Shown piece by piece: positions 1-9,353 of a stretch of DNA of 64,000 bases. The translations under genes and the position numbers were made by a program. The stretch is from Pseudorhodoplanes sinuspersici (GTDB lineage: Bacteria > Pseudomonadota > Alphaproteobacteria > Rhizobiales > Xanthobacteraceae). Positions within the stretch are counted from its first letter, which is position 1. The number at the start of each line of letters is the position of its first letter. The notes under the pieces were generated by a model. That model worked only from the letters and a program-made list of their open reading frames with translations, was not told the DNA's origin and ran no database searches. The stretch covers positions 3,962,501-4,026,500 of the forward strand of contig NZ_CP021112.1 of the NCBI RefSeq assembly GCF_002119765.1. The letters are read 5' to 3'.

Positions 1-182
1 CTTAGTCGCACAAAAGCGCCATCCGATATGGCATCGAGTGTGCGGGAGCTGATCATCGCCTTCACCCATTGCGGCGTTGGCTCATGACGCAGTTCATCAC
101 GCTGCTGACCATAGATTTGGACAAGACGATTGCGAATTTGCAGCAGGATCGGCTCGCGTTCGAATGTGAACGTTAGCTGCAT
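1..182 (-). CDS. Endonuclease III-like (HhH-GPD) DNA repair protein, 5' part only
   Basis: The gene runs off the left edge, so only about the first 60 residues are visible. It starts at ATG 182-180, 9 bases after the dnaE2 stop codon, and so is probably the last gene of the SOS mutasome operon. The visible stretch WVKAMISSRTLDAISDGAF resembles the opening of the HhH-GPD glycosylase fold, where a Q/S-T-D pattern follows a conserved helix. Family members excise damaged bases, often with an iron-sulfur cluster. The catalytic Lys and Asp and any cluster cysteines lie outside the window. The family assignment is inferred from a short segment; the coding frame itself is clear. Confidence 0.6.
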   Translation of the reverse strand, partial: MQLTFTFEREPILLQIRNRLVQIYGQQRDELRHEPTPQWVKAMISSRTLDAISDGAFVRL

Positions 183-191
183 GGCTGCCTC

Positions 192-3100
192 TCAATGAAA
201 ATCCCGGCTCTTGAGGAGTGACAAGTCCGGCGGCGGAGTATCCGCGGCCGACTCACCAATGAATGGCAATTCCCCGTCACGCAGGTCCCGCAAATGATCG
301 CTGAGATCGCGGAAACTTTCGGCCACGACATGGATAACAAGTCCTGCGCGCTGCAGGCGGCCGCGCACGGCCAGGAATTTCGAATTCATGACAAGGCGAC
401 GGTGCTTTTCGAACACCTTGCGCCAGACGATGATGTTGGCGATGCCCGTTTCGTCCTCGATCGTCAGGAAAACGACGCCTTTGGCGGTGCCTGGCATCTG
501 CCGGATCAGGACGAGGCCGGCGACGGTGATGCGCTGGTTCTGGGGCAGGTTATCGCTGCGATGTTCGGCTGTGGTAATGGCGCCAATGCGGCGGAGGCGT
601 TCGCGAAAGAAGCGGATCGGATGCGCCTTCAACGACAGGCCGGTGGCGACGTAATCCTCTGCCACCTGTTCGGATAGTTGCATCAAAGGCAGTGCGATTT
701 GCGGCTCGGGGAATAGCTCTTCGCTCATATGCGGCGCAAGAAGCGGGAGCGGCGATGTCGTATCTTTCCTGCGCGTCTTGTGCACCATCGGCTTGCGAAT
801 GCCGATGGTGTCGAGCCGTCGCGCCGCCCAGAGCGCCGCCCGGCGATCGAGCCCAACAGAGCGGAAGGCATCGGCGGCGGCGAGGCGCTCGATGGTGAAG
901 CGCGACACGCCGGCGACGGCGGCGAGCCGCTCCACACTGGCAAAGCCATTGCCGCGCTCCTTCACGAGCTTTTTTAACTCGTCTTCATTCAGTCCCTGGA
1001 TTTGCCGAAAACCGAGACGGACGGCAAGGCGTTCGCCTCCGTCGGAAGCCGGTTCCAGCGTGCAATCCCAATCGCTGTAATTGACATCAACCGGCTTCAC
1101 TTCGACGCCATGCTCACGGGCATCGCGGACAAGCTGCGCCGGCTGATAGAAGCCCATCGGCTGGCTGTTGAGAATGGCGGCGCAAAAGACTTCGGGATAA
1201 TGGCACTTGATCCAGGCTGAAGCATAGACCAGCAGTGCAAAACTGGCGGCATGGCTTTCGGGGAAACCATATTCGCCGAAACCTTCGATCTGGCCGAAGC
1301 AGTTTTCGACGAATGTGCGATCATAGCCGCGCTCGGTCATCCGTTTGATGAATTTGTCGCGGAAAAGATGGACGTTGCCGTTGTGGCGGAATGTCGCCAT
1401 CGCTCGTCGCAAGCCATCGGCTTCGTCGGGCGTGAATTCCGCCGCGGTGATGGCGATCTGCATCGCCTGCTCCTGGAAGAGCGGCACGCCTTTCGTTCGC
1501 TTGAGGACTTCTTCCAGTTCGTTGGCGGGGCCGTATTTGGGGCAGGGCGAGGGATAATATTCCGGTTCGATCCCATCGCGCCGGCGCAGATAGGGATGCA
1601 CCATGTCGCCCTGGATCGGGCCGGGGCGCACGATCGCGACTTCGATGACGAGATCGTAGAATTCTTTTGGTTTGAGGCGCGGCAGCATCGACATCTGCGC
1701 TCGGCTTTCGACCTGGAACACGCCGACGGAATCGGCGCGTGACAGCATCTCGTAAACCGGCTTGCTGGTGACGTCGCCGTCTTTCGGCAGCGTGGCGAGC
1801 GTATAATCTTTGCCGTAATGCTCCTTCATCAGATCGAGGCCACGCCGCAGGCAGCTCAGCATGCCAAGCGCGAGCACGTCGACCTTCATCAGTCCCAGCG
1901 TATCGATATCATCCTTGTCCCATTCGATGAAGGTGCGCTCCTCCATCGCGGCATTGCCGATCGGTACGGTTTCGTCGAGGCGTCCTCGCGTCAGGATGAA
2001 GCCGCCGACATGTTGCGACAAATGACGGGGAAATCCGATCAATTCGCGTGCCAGCATCACCGCCTGCATCAGCGCGCGATTGGATGGATCGAGGCCAGCC
2101 TGCCGAATGTGCTTGTCGGGCAGACCGTCGGCATGGCTGCCCCAGACGGTTTTCGACAAGGCTGCTGTAATGTCCGGCGTCAGGCCGAGCGCTTTGCCGA
2201 CTTCGCGAATGGCGCGGCGTGAACGATAATGAATGACGGTGGCGCAGATCGCCGCGCGGTGACGTCCGTAGCGCCGGTAAACATATTGCATGACCTCTTC
2301 GCGCCGGTCGTGCTCGAAATCGACATCGATGTCTGGTGGTTCACCGCGATTTTCCGAAATAAAACGTGCAAACAAAAGACCGCTTTGGTCAGGGTTGATT
2401 TCGGTGATGCCAAGGCAGTAGCAGACAGCGCTGTTGGCCGCCGACCCGCGGCCCTGGCACAGGATGTTCTTTTCATTACGCGCCCATGCCACGACGTCAT
2501 GTACCGTCAGAAAATATTTGGCATATTTCAGCGTTGCTATGATCGCGAGTTCTTCTTTCAGTCGCTTGACGACATCAGTCGGTGTGCCATCGGGATAGCG
2601 ACGTTGCGCGCCGGCCCACGTCAAGTCTTCGAGGTGCTGCTGCGGCGTTTTTCCCGGAGGCACTGGTTCGTCAGGATATTCATTCTTGAGATCCTCAAGC
2701 GTGAATTGACAGGCATTAGCGATATCGATTGTGCGTTCGATAGCATCAGGGTGATTGCGAAACAGTCGCGCCATTTCGTGGGGTGATTTCAGGTGCCGCT
2801 CCGCATTCGCTTCCAGACGGAAACCGGCTTCGTGAATGGTGCATTTCTCCCGAATGCACGTGACGACATCGGCCAGCGCACGGCGTTCCGGCCCGTGATA
2901 ATGCACATCGTTGACGGCAACGAGCGGTGCGCCGGTTCGCTGGCCGAGCTCGTTCAGAAGGCCCAGTCGCCGGATGTCGTTGCCGTGATAGCGGTGCATG
3001 CCGGCGAGGTAGGTTCGCCCTGATGCGGTCCGCGCCAGCATTTCAAGCCTGTCTGTAAATGCCGATGAAAGGTCTTCGGGTGGGATAACGATGAAGATCT

Positions 3101-3494
3101 GTCCGCCGCCGACCGAAAGCACGTCTTCGAAATTGATGTGACATTCCGCTTTCTTGCCATCCAGAAGGCGATTGCCCTTGGTGATCAGCTTGCAGAGCTC
3201 GCCATAGGCGACGCGGTCTTTGGGATAGGTCAGAACTTCAAAGCCATCGATAGTGACAAGCCGTGTGCCGACGAGCAGCTTGACGATCTTTTCTCCAAGT
3301 TGCTTCTCGTTTCTTATTTTCCTCCATTGATCATAGGCCCGCACGACGCCGGCAAAGTTGTTCCGGTCGGCGATGCCGATAGCCGAGAGCTCCAGCGCGT
3401 CGGCGGCCAGCACCATTTCCTGCGGATGAGAGGCGCCGCGCAGGAAGGAGAAATTAGTGGTGACGGCGAGCTCGGCATAGGCAACCATCCGCAA
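192..3494 (-). CDS. dnaE2: Error-prone DNA polymerase DnaE2 (ImuC)
   Basis: This 1100-residue C-family polymerase carries out translesion synthesis in the SOS mutasome with ImuA and ImuB. An N-terminal PHP domain occupies about residues 4-210. The palm active site shows PDIDVD at 387-392, and a third aspartate lies in [10 protein letters not shown] near 539. A helix-hairpin-helix region and a C-terminal OB domain (about 975-1060) follow. Length and domain order fit DnaE2 rather than the replicative DnaE1, which is longer. It begins 6 bases after the imuB stop, and an endonuclease III-like gene follows 9 bases after its own stop. Met3 is an alternative start. Induction by DNA damage follows from the SOS box before imuA. 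Confidence 0.96.
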   Translation of the reverse strand: MRMVAYAELAVTTNFSFLRGASHPQEMVLAADALELSAIGIADRNNFAGVVRAYDQWRKIRNEKQLGEKIVKLLVGTRLVTIDGFEVLTYPKDRVAYGELCKLITKGNRLLDGKKAECHINFEDVLSVGGGQIFIVIPPEDLSSAFTDRLEMLARTASGRTYLAGMHRYHGNDIRRLGLLNELGQRTGAPLVAVNDVHYHGPERRALADVVTCIREKCTIHEAGFRLEANAERHLKSPHEMARLFRNHPDAIERTIDIANACQFTLEDLKNEYPDEPVPPGKTPQQHLEDLTWAGAQRRYPDGTPTDVVKRLKEELAIIATLKYAKYFLTVHDVVAWARNEKNILCQGRGSAANSAVCYCLGITEINPDQSGLLFARFISENRGEPPDIDVDFEHDRREEVMQYVYRRYGRHRAAICATVIHYRSRRAIREVGKALGLTPDITAALSKTVWGSHADGLPDKHIRQAGLDPSNRALMQAVMLARELIGFPRHLSQHVGGFILTRGRLDETVPIGNAAMEERTFIEWDKDDIDTLGLMKVDVLALGMLSCLRRGLDLMKEHYGKDYTLATLPKDGDVTSKPVYEMLSRADSVGVFQVESRAQMSMLPRLKPKEFYDLVIEVAIVRPGPIQGDMVHPYLRRRDGIEPEYYPSPCPKYGPANELEEVLKRTKGVPLFQEQAMQIAITAAEFTPDEADGLRRAMATFRHNGNVHLFRDKFIKRMTERGYDRTFVENCFGQIEGFGEYGFPESHAASFALLVYASAWIKCHYPEVFCAAILNSQPMGFYQPAQLVRDAREHGVEVKPVDVNYSDWDCTLEPASDGGERLAVRLGFRQIQGLNEDELKKLVKERGNGFASVERLAAVAGVSRFTIERLAAADAFRSVGLDRRAALWAARRLDTIGIRKPMVHKTRRKDTTSPLPLLAPHMSEELFPEPQIALPLMQLSEQVAEDYVATGLSLKAHPIRFFRERLRRIGAITTAEHRSDNLPQNQRITVAGLVLIRQMPGTAKGVVFLTIEDETGIANIIVWRKVFEKHRRLVMNSKFLAVRGRLQRAGLVIHVVAESFRDLSDHLRDLRDGELPFIGESAADTPPPDLSLLKSRDFH

Positions 3495-3500
3495 CGCTCC

Positions 3501-5063
3501 TCACGCAAATAGCCCGTGCACGAACCAGCGCGCCCTGTTGGTTTCGCGTTCATACAACCCTTCCCGGTAAAGCCAGAAGCGGTGACCGGCTTTGTCTTCG
3601 ACGACGTAATAATCGCGCGTCGGCTGGAAATGACTGCTTCGCCACCATTCGCCGGCAATGCGTTCGGGCCCCTGCGAAAAGAGAACATCGTGCAGGGCGC
3701 CCCGCCAGCGAAAGCGTTGCGGCGGTCCTTCCGGCACCATGGCGATGACATCGCATGCCGGTTCGGCGCGCGGCAGCAGCAGCAAGGGGCGTAGTCGGTC
3801 TTGATCCGGATCGGGCCAGGTCTGCGCGATATCGACCGCCGTATAAACTTCTTCGGCTCTTTCAGGGCAATGGCTTTCGATCGGCTTGATTTGTTGCACG
3901 CTGCCCGGTCCCAGACGCTGTTGCAAATGGTCGATCAATTGAGCACAGCGTTCAGCTTCATGCGTGCCATGGAGGACAGATGTGAACTCCACCTGCTGCT
4001 CATCCATCGATTCGGCAATCGTCACCGCAAGCCCGAGCGTCTCAAAGCCGAAACCGGCATCGATGTCTTTGGTGAATCGCTCAAGCTTCAGGTCGATCAA
4101 GCGTGCAATATGGGAAGGATCGCGGGTCGGCATGGTGAGACCGATATCGACAATCGAGACATCGCCATCGACGCGATAGAGCGAGAGCCGCAACGCTCTT
4201 GCGCCGACACCATCGCGGACCAGGGGATGGACGAGATCCTTCATCAAACGCGTCGCAACGGCAATCACCGCGTCTTGTGTCCAGATTGGTTCGAGCAGAT
4301 AGCGTGTGCTGTGATAGAGGGGAGGAGAAACAATAAGGCGGAGCGGCTCCGCTGCATGACCAAGCGCCTGATCAAGGCGCGTCAGCAGTTCCGTCTCGAA
4401 GCGTGCGGCGAAAGGCGCGCGCGGCTTGTCAATCAGCGCGCCGACGCGCTTGAAACCGAGCCGCCGCAGCGTCGTGCGTGTATCGGGTGAGAGCCTGAGT
4501 GCCTCGATGGGCAAGGACGCGAGTGCTGCCGCTTCTTGTCCACCAGGCATCACGACAGCATGCAAGGGATGATAACGCGACAAAGCCCAGGCCGCGCCGG
4601 GCGTGTCCGCGATCGCCAGCCGCGCCTGCAATCCGAAACAGCTCAGCCGGTGAGACAGATCGGCGAGCAGTTTTTCTTCTCCGTCAAATAAATGCGCAGC
4701 GCCGGTAATATCGAGAAAGAAACCATCTGCGCCGTTGTCCTCGCTCCATGGCGACACGGATGGTGTGTAACGCGTGGCCCACAAGGTCAGCCGTCGCAAG
4801 GCTGCATCGTCAGCCGCGGGATCATGAACAGCGACTTGCAGGCCTTCCGCTTTGGCGCGCGCATCGGCCAGTGGATCGCCAACCGCAAGTCCGTATTTTT
4901 CAGCGGCCATATTCAAGGCGGCGATGCGAGGGCCACCGGAGGCGTCGGCTGAGAGAACGAACGGCCGGGCAGGATCAAACGGCTCGCCGGAAGGATCGCG
5001 CGTCTGCGTCGTGAAAAAGCGCAGGATCGGCCATCGCGGCAGCCAGACTGAAACGATACGCAT
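3501..5063 (-). CDS. imuB: ImuB, catalytically dead Y-family polymerase-like mutasome protein
   Basis: This 520-residue protein has the Y-family polymerase fold but acts as an adaptor linking DnaE2, ImuA and the beta clamp. Its first strand reads IVSVWLPRWPILRF, where an active Y-family enzyme would have the metal-binding aspartate (DxD-type DMDAFF). This loss of the acidic residue is typical of ImuB. Fingers and little-finger regions follow, and a C-terminal tail rich in Trp and Arg may bind partners. The 5' end overlaps the imuA 3' end by 89 bases in another frame, so the two are translationally linked. The gene is second in an SOS operon. Confidence 0.93.
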   Translation of the reverse strand: MRIVSVWLPRWPILRFFTTQTRDPSGEPFDPARPFVLSADASGGPRIAALNMAAEKYGLAVGDPLADARAKAEGLQVAVHDPAADDAALRRLTLWATRYTPSVSPWSEDNGADGFFLDITGAAHLFDGEEKLLADLSHRLSCFGLQARLAIADTPGAAWALSRYHPLHAVVMPGGQEAAALASLPIEALRLSPDTRTTLRRLGFKRVGALIDKPRAPFAARFETELLTRLDQALGHAAEPLRLIVSPPLYHSTRYLLEPIWTQDAVIAVATRLMKDLVHPLVRDGVGARALRLSLYRVDGDVSIVDIGLTMPTRDPSHIARLIDLKLERFTKDIDAGFGFETLGLAVTIAESMDEQQVEFTSVLHGTHEAERCAQLIDHLQQRLGPGSVQQIKPIESHCPERAEEVYTAVDIAQTWPDPDQDRLRPLLLLPRAEPACDVIAMVPEGPPQRFRWRGALHDVLFSQGPERIAGEWWRSSHFQPTRDYYVVEDKAGHRFWLYREGLYERETNRARWFVHGLFA

Positions 5064-5766
5064 GATCGAACTCCACCAACCATTCGCCCGGACGTCCGTT
5101 CCGACAGCGTTCGAGCTTAACCCTCCATTGCCAGCGCGTGATCAGGCCGAAGCGGTCGCGCGCGGCTGCGGCTGCGCCGATACGCCAGCGCGTCATCGCA
5201 ACGCTCGTTCCCACAATTTCTGACGGCCGAAGCACCAGCAAAGGACGCCCGGAATTTTCAGCGGCGAGATGCAGTCTTTGACTCGCGCGAAACCCCAGGA
5301 ATTCGATTACGCCGGCGACGGCAGCGGGCGAGGCGGAGCGCAAGGCCTCTTCCAGCGCCCACTGCGTCTCCCTGTCGTCCTTGGTTGCGACAAGGAGCAC
5401 GCGTGCCGGATCGAGCCCCAGTCGCTGGAGACCATGTCCGTACGGGCGGCCATAGGCGGCAACATCGTTTGGTCCTGTGACGATGAGCACAGGTCCGCGT
5501 GCGCGATCGGCCTGTGCGATGCGACCGAGGAGGGTGGTCGTAAAACCGAAGGCCGCCGGCATATCGGCTGCAACGATCGGTGCGATTTCGTGCAGCGCGC
5601 CGAAGGGCAGGCCCCTTTGCGGCAGATGCTCATCGAGAGCGGCAAGGCCGAAGGGAAGCGTGGTTGCTTCGACCGAAGTCCCGTTTGCCCTCGCCAGCAT
5701 CCGGCGAAGGTCCCGAACGGTCTCTTCACGGGTTTGATAAGGGGTTTTGGCATCCAACAACGGCAT
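4975..5766 (-). CDS. imuA: ImuA, RecA-like mutasome protein
   Basis: This 263-residue protein is the first gene of the imuA-imuB-dnaE2 operon. It is a RecA/SulA-like protein that binds ImuB and helps damage-induced mutagenesis. Typical stretches are TLPFGLAALDEHLPQRGLP near residue 36, matching the family's 'G...LD..L...GL' opening, and GPVLIVTGPND near 92, the core strand. A classical Walker A is not seen, as expected of ImuA. The start at 5766 lies 36 bases from the LexA-box edge. The last 30 codons overlap imuB. Confidence 0.92.
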   Translation of the reverse strand: MPLLDAKTPYQTREETVRDLRRMLARANGTSVEATTLPFGLAALDEHLPQRGLPFGALHEIAPIVAADMPAAFGFTTTLLGRIAQADRARGPVLIVTGPNDVAAYGRPYGHGLQRLGLDPARVLLVATKDDRETQWALEEALRSASPAAVAGVIEFLGFRASQRLHLAAENSGRPLLVLRPSEIVGTSVAMTRWRIGAAAAARDRFGLITRWQWRVKLERCRNGRPGEWLVEFDHAYRFSLAAAMADPALFHDADARSFRRAV

Positions 5767-5802
5767 GATGGTAAGGGGTTCTGCATCTCGTTTGGGATGC
5801 TA

Positions 5803-5817
5803 GAACAAAACAAGAAC
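5803..5817 (-). promoter_or_regulatory. LexA (SOS) box upstream of imuA
   Basis: On the minus strand the bases read GTTC-TTGTTTT-GTTC, an exact match to the alphaproteobacterial SOS consensus GTTC-N7-GTTC. It lies 37-51 bases upstream of the imuA start codon, a normal operator position. It implies LexA repression and damage induction of the whole downstream operon. Confidence 0.93.
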
Positions 5818-5820
5818 AAT

Positions 5821-6087
5821 GCAAACAGGTTTCTGCTGTCGAAGGAATTTAGAGGAAACTTCGTCCAAACCGTCAGGTCGGGCTGACCTGGCTTTTCGCC
5901 CATCTTAACTGCAGCAGCCATCGGGCATAGTTTTCACATCACCCGGCAAAAACTGCCGACTGGCAGAACGCTGCTTTTCTTCTCTCGTTAAAGAGACGTC
6001 TCTCTTCGTTGAAAAGACAACGGTTTTCTCCTTGTCCCACGATGGCACACCCCTTGCTCATATTTTCGTAACGACCAGGAGGGGCTC
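5821..6087. other. Divergent intergenic region between imuA and an unknown gene
   Basis: No gene is seen. The region carries promoters for the two divergent units. It contains a 12-base palindrome AGAGACGTCTCT at 5992-6003 and, 67 bases further on, an AGGAGGGG ribosome-binding site at 6077-6084 in front of the GTG start at 6088. The role of the palindrome is unknown. Confidence 0.5.
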
Positions 6088-7227
6088 GTGTCGACAGCCA
6101 TTGGAACCAATCTGACATCGTTATTCAGCTCGGCGGGCCGAGGGTACACTATCCCGGCAGCGCCAAGTCTTGCCCAAATCCTCACCGACGAGGATAAAAA
6201 GAAAACCTCGTCATCGCCTTCGACCATCATCAGCCTGTCGGACGAGGCGAAGGCCTATCTGGCGCAAACATCGCAGCCGGCGAACAGCGATGCGATGCCG
6301 CTTGAGACGCTCGCCACGAATGCCCGCAACTGGTTCGATCAGCAATACGAGAAACTCGGAATCTCATCCGCCATCCTGGATGGCGCGGTCGCTGTCGATT
6401 TCTCCAGTCAAAGCCGCGCAACCCTGTCGGCGATCGTCTCCAACGCGCAAAAGCTGTTCTCGAAAGACGAGGTTAAGGCCGCTCAATCGGCCTTGCAGGG
6501 CCGTTTCGACGATGCCATGGCCCATCATGTTGTGATCGCGCGACATAGCGGCGACTATGCCAGTCTCTATGACGCTGCTCTTGCCTATATGGATGAAGCC
6601 GGTGCCGACGAGCGTAATACCGCCTCGTGGCAGGCTCAGCGCAAGGCGCTTGTTGATGGTGCCGCAGCGGCACGCAAGACTTTCGGCAAAGCGCCGAACA
6701 CGGGCAACAGCGACGACCCGGTTCAGGTGTTGCTCGCCAAGACAAGCGAGATGAATTCTCCGTCTTCAGGTGCAAGCAGCGGCAGCATCGCCGCGCGCGC
6801 CCGCGCGTTGCTGGACGACCAGATCAACGCAGCGGCGGACAAGGGCAGCGAACTGGTTTTCAATGCCCGCCGGACATTCGGCCAGCAGGTCGACTTTTCG
6901 AAATTCGACAACCGGATGCTCGCGACTGTCTCCCTCAATCAGGATGCAACATTTTCCATTGATGAGGCCCGCGCGGCCAAGGCCGAACTGAATCAGCGCA
7001 ACCGTCTGAGCCTTTTGAACGCCATCAATTCAGGGAATAGCAGCGATCCGAGCGCGGGCAGCCTGGCGATGATCAAGCAATATGCGGCGATGAGTGCGGA
7101 AGAAAAATCGGTCCTCGGCGTGACCGAGCAGGTGATGAACCGCCTAGTCCGGGGCTATAACAGCCTTCTCTCCGTGCAGAGCAGCTTCAGCAACAGCGGG
7201 ACTACGGGGATCAGCGCGTACTTGTAG
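6088..7227 (+). CDS. Conserved hypothetical protein
   Basis: This 379-residue protein starts at GTG 6088 behind a strong AGGAGGGG site with 3 bases of spacing. It has no signal peptide, membrane segment or recognised enzymatic motif. It is rich in Ala, Ser and Gln, with long helical stretches separated by Ser/Gly/Asn linkers (for example SSGASSGSIAARARALLDDQ near residue 232). The N-terminus, STAIGTNLTSLFSSAGRG, and the general composition recall flagellar or secreted helical proteins of rhizobia, but that is only an impression. It stands alone between the mutasome operon and an IclR cluster. Confidence 0.75.
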   Translation: MSTAIGTNLTSLFSSAGRGYTIPAAPSLAQILTDEDKKKTSSSPSTIISLSDEAKAYLAQTSQPANSDAMPLETLATNARNWFDQQYEKLGISSAILDGAVAVDFSSQSRATLSAIVSNAQKLFSKDEVKAAQSALQGRFDDAMAHHVVIARHSGDYASLYDAALAYMDEAGADERNTASWQAQRKALVDGAAAARKTFGKAPNTGNSDDPVQVLLAKTSEMNSPSSGASSGSIAARARALLDDQINAAADKGSELVFNARRTFGQQVDFSKFDNRMLATVSLNQDATFSIDEARAAKAELNQRNRLSLLNAINSGNSSDPSAGSLAMIKQYAAMSAEEKSVLGVTEQVMNRLVRGYNSLLSVQSSFSNSGTTGISAYL

Positions 7228-7396
7228 TGCCATTGCTACATGGTCGGATGAGCCGTGATTCCAGTGCTGCTTCGCGCTTGTCGGGCAGTCGATCAGCCCA
7301 GGCAAGCGGGTGACACAGACATCGCGCATTTGGACTTGTGCCCCGATACCCGTATAGAGCGGTGAGCCGTCTCACATTGCGGACCTTATATACGTC

Positions 7397-8218
7397 ATGT
7401 CAGCCAAGAAGGTGCGTTCTCAACGCAAACCGTCATCGCGCAAAATTCCCGTGGCGGTGCCCAAGAGCAGTCTTGAACGAATGATTGGACTTCTCGATCT
7501 GTTTGATGGCGGCGCTCATTGCTGGACCGTCGAACAGATGCATGAGCGTTTTGGCTATACTCGTTCGACCCTCTATCGTTATCTGAAAGTTCTCTCGGAT
7601 GCGGAACTTCTGACCTCCCTGCCGGAGGCGGGATATGTCCTTGGTCCCCGCATCGTCGAAATGGATTATGAAATTCGCCGGCATGATCCTTTGATTGTCG
7701 CCAGCGCGCCGGTAATGGCGGAACTGGTGTCGGAAATTCCCGGCATTGCTCTTCTATGCCGGCGTTATCGCGACAAGGTCCTTTGCGTGCATCAAGCGGC
7801 CAATCCGGAAGTCGTCATTCAAAGCACGTATGAGCGAGGCAAACCGCTTCCTCTATTTTCCGGCGCCGCCTCGCGCATCATTCTGGCTTATTTGCCGCCG
7901 CATCACCTGCAGCGTTTGTATGAAAAGCACACCAGGGAATTTGCCGCTGGTAAATTGGGCGCGACACTTTCGGAGGTGCGGGCGACGCTGAAAGACATGA
8001 GACAGCGCGGATGGCATTCGACGGCGGGGCAGGTGACACCGGGCATTACCGGCGTCGCAGCCCCGATCTTCGACGGTGCGAAGAACATTCTCGGGAGTTT
8101 GAGCCTGAGCATTCCCGACAGGAACATCGACCCATCCCGCCTGTCGATGATTTCCGACCGGGTATCCTTTTGTGCGCGGATCATCTCGCAAGCGATGACC
8201 GGCGGCCGGCCGCGCTGA
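7397..8218 (+). CDS. IclR-family transcriptional regulator
   Basis: This 273-residue protein has an N-terminal winged helix (about residues 28-90: LERMIGLLDLFDGG, then FGYTRSTLYRYLKVLSDAEL as the recognition region) and a C-terminal IclR effector domain ending with the usual TGVAAPIFDGAKNILGSLSL block. A basic N-terminal tail precedes the DNA-binding domain. It lies just upstream of an amidohydrolase and a flavin monooxygenase in the same direction, so it probably controls them. A 27-base inverted repeat at 8233-8259 is its likely operator. The inducer is unknown, but an aromatic acid is plausible from the neighbours. Confidence 0.9.
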   Translation: MSAKKVRSQRKPSSRKIPVAVPKSSLERMIGLLDLFDGGAHCWTVEQMHERFGYTRSTLYRYLKVLSDAELLTSLPEAGYVLGPRIVEMDYEIRRHDPLIVASAPVMAELVSEIPGIALLCRRYRDKVLCVHQAANPEVVIQSTYERGKPLPLFSGAASRIILAYLPPHHLQRLYEKHTREFAAGKLGATLSEVRATLKDMRQRGWHSTAGQVTPGITGVAAPIFDGAKNILGSLSLSIPDRNIDPSRLSMISDRVSFCARIISQAMTGGRPR

Positions 8219-8232
8219 CACCTGCGTTCATT

Positions 8233-8259
8233 GACAAATCCCATATTATAGGATTTGTC
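8233..8259. promoter_or_regulatory. Inverted repeat, candidate IclR operator
   Basis: Two perfect 9-base arms, GACAAATCC and GGATTTGTC, are separated by a 9-base AT-rich spacer. The repeat lies between the iclR stop codon and the amidohydrolase start. A TTGACA sequence overlaps the left arm (8231-8236) and could be a -35 element. No U-tract follows, so a terminator is unlikely. Confidence 0.5.
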
Positions 8260-8328
8260 TCGCTCTAGACCTTCGAGGCTTCGGCGTCTTTTCCGCGCTG
8301 AAATCCCTAAAACCAGTGCGAGAATCCC

Positions 8329-9351
8329 ATGCGCTATATCGACGCCTTCAACCATTTTTTTCCGCAAAAACTCTGGGACGCGATGATGAGCGCCGAAGGC
8401 GCCGCACGCGACATTGGCAAGCGGATGCGCGGGGTGCCTGCCATCTATGATCTCGACGAGCGGCTGCGGCTCGTCGATCGGTTTGAGAATTACACTCAGG
8501 TTATTTCGCTCGGCATGCCGCCGCTCGAATCCTTGGGGGCACCCGAACAAAGCTGCGAGTTTGCCAAGTTGGGCAATGACGGCTCGGCTGACCTTGTCAA
8601 ACGCTATCCGGATCAGTTTGTCGGCTTTCTGGCGTCTTTACCGATGAATGCGCCGGAAGAGGCGGCAAAGGAGGCTGAACGCGCCTTCCGCGATCTGAAT
8701 GCCTGTGGTCTTCAGATTCACACCAACATCAATGGCAAGCCTCTGGATGCGCCCGAGTTCTTCCCGATCTTTGCCGTCGCAGAGAAGTACGGCAAGCCGG
8801 TGATGCTGCATCCGTCGCGGACATCGGACATGCCGGATTACAAGAGCGAGTCCAAGTCGCTCTACGAAATCTGGTGGACGTTCGGCTGGCCATACGAAAC
8901 CAGCGCCGCGATGGCGCGGCTGGTCTTTTCGGGCATGATCGACAAACTGCCGAACCTGAAAGTGCTGGCGCATCATCTCGGCGCCATGGTGCCGTTCTTC
9001 GAAGGGCGTGTCGGTCCTGGCTGGGATCAGTTGGGCAAGCGAACGTCCGACGAGGATTACGGTCCGTTGCTCAAGACTCTGAAAAAGCGTCCGTTCGATT
9101 ATTTCAAGGATTTCTACGCAGACACCGCCGTGTTTGGCTCGCGGCCGGCAACAATCTGCGGACTTGATTTTTATGGTGCCGATCGCGTGCTGTTCGCCTC
9201 GGATTGTCCGTTCGATCCGGAAAAGGGACCGGGATATATCCGCGACACGATCAAGGTGCTGGAATCCATCGAGATGCCGCTGGAACAGCGGGAGAAAATC
9301 AGCTTCCGCAATGCCGAGACGCTGTTCGGCCTGAAACCAGCAGTGGCCTGA
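8329..9351 (+). CDS. Amidohydrolase-2 (ACMSD-like) family hydrolase or decarboxylase
   Basis: This 340-residue TIM-barrel protein belongs to the amidohydrolase-2 family, whose members include 2-amino-3-carboxymuconate semialdehyde decarboxylase and gamma-resorcylate-type decarboxylases. Seen motifs are VMLHPSRTSD (metal His near residue 163), VLAHHLGAMVPFFEGR (near 213) and LFASDCPFD (catalytic Asp near 290). The usual N-terminal HxH metal motif is IDAFNHFFP here, so the first His is missing; I believe this variant occurs in a subgroup of the family. It is followed, 2 bases later, by a flavin monooxygenase, so the pair may decarboxylate or hydrolyse and then hydroxylate an aromatic or related acid. 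Confidence 0.82.
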   Translation: MRYIDAFNHFFPQKLWDAMMSAEGAARDIGKRMRGVPAIYDLDERLRLVDRFENYTQVISLGMPPLESLGAPEQSCEFAKLGNDGSADLVKRYPDQFVGFLASLPMNAPEEAAKEAERAFRDLNACGLQIHTNINGKPLDAPEFFPIFAVAEKYGKPVMLHPSRTSDMPDYKSESKSLYEIWWTFGWPYETSAAMARLVFSGMIDKLPNLKVLAHHLGAMVPFFEGRVGPGWDQLGKRTSDEDYGPLLKTLKKRPFDYFKDFYADTAVFGSRPATICGLDFYGADRVLFASDCPFDPEKGPGYIRDTIKVLESIEMPLEQREKISFRNAETLFGLKPAVA

Positions 9352-9353
9352 TC

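Noticed and set aside
1251-1742. Plus-strand frame opposite dnaE2
   Set aside because: It is antisense to well-conserved polymerase sequence and has no motifs.
9204-9353. 50-codon N-terminal extension of the flavin monooxygenase
   Set aside because: It lies inside the amidohydrolase gene, and the FAD motif begins right after ATG 9354.
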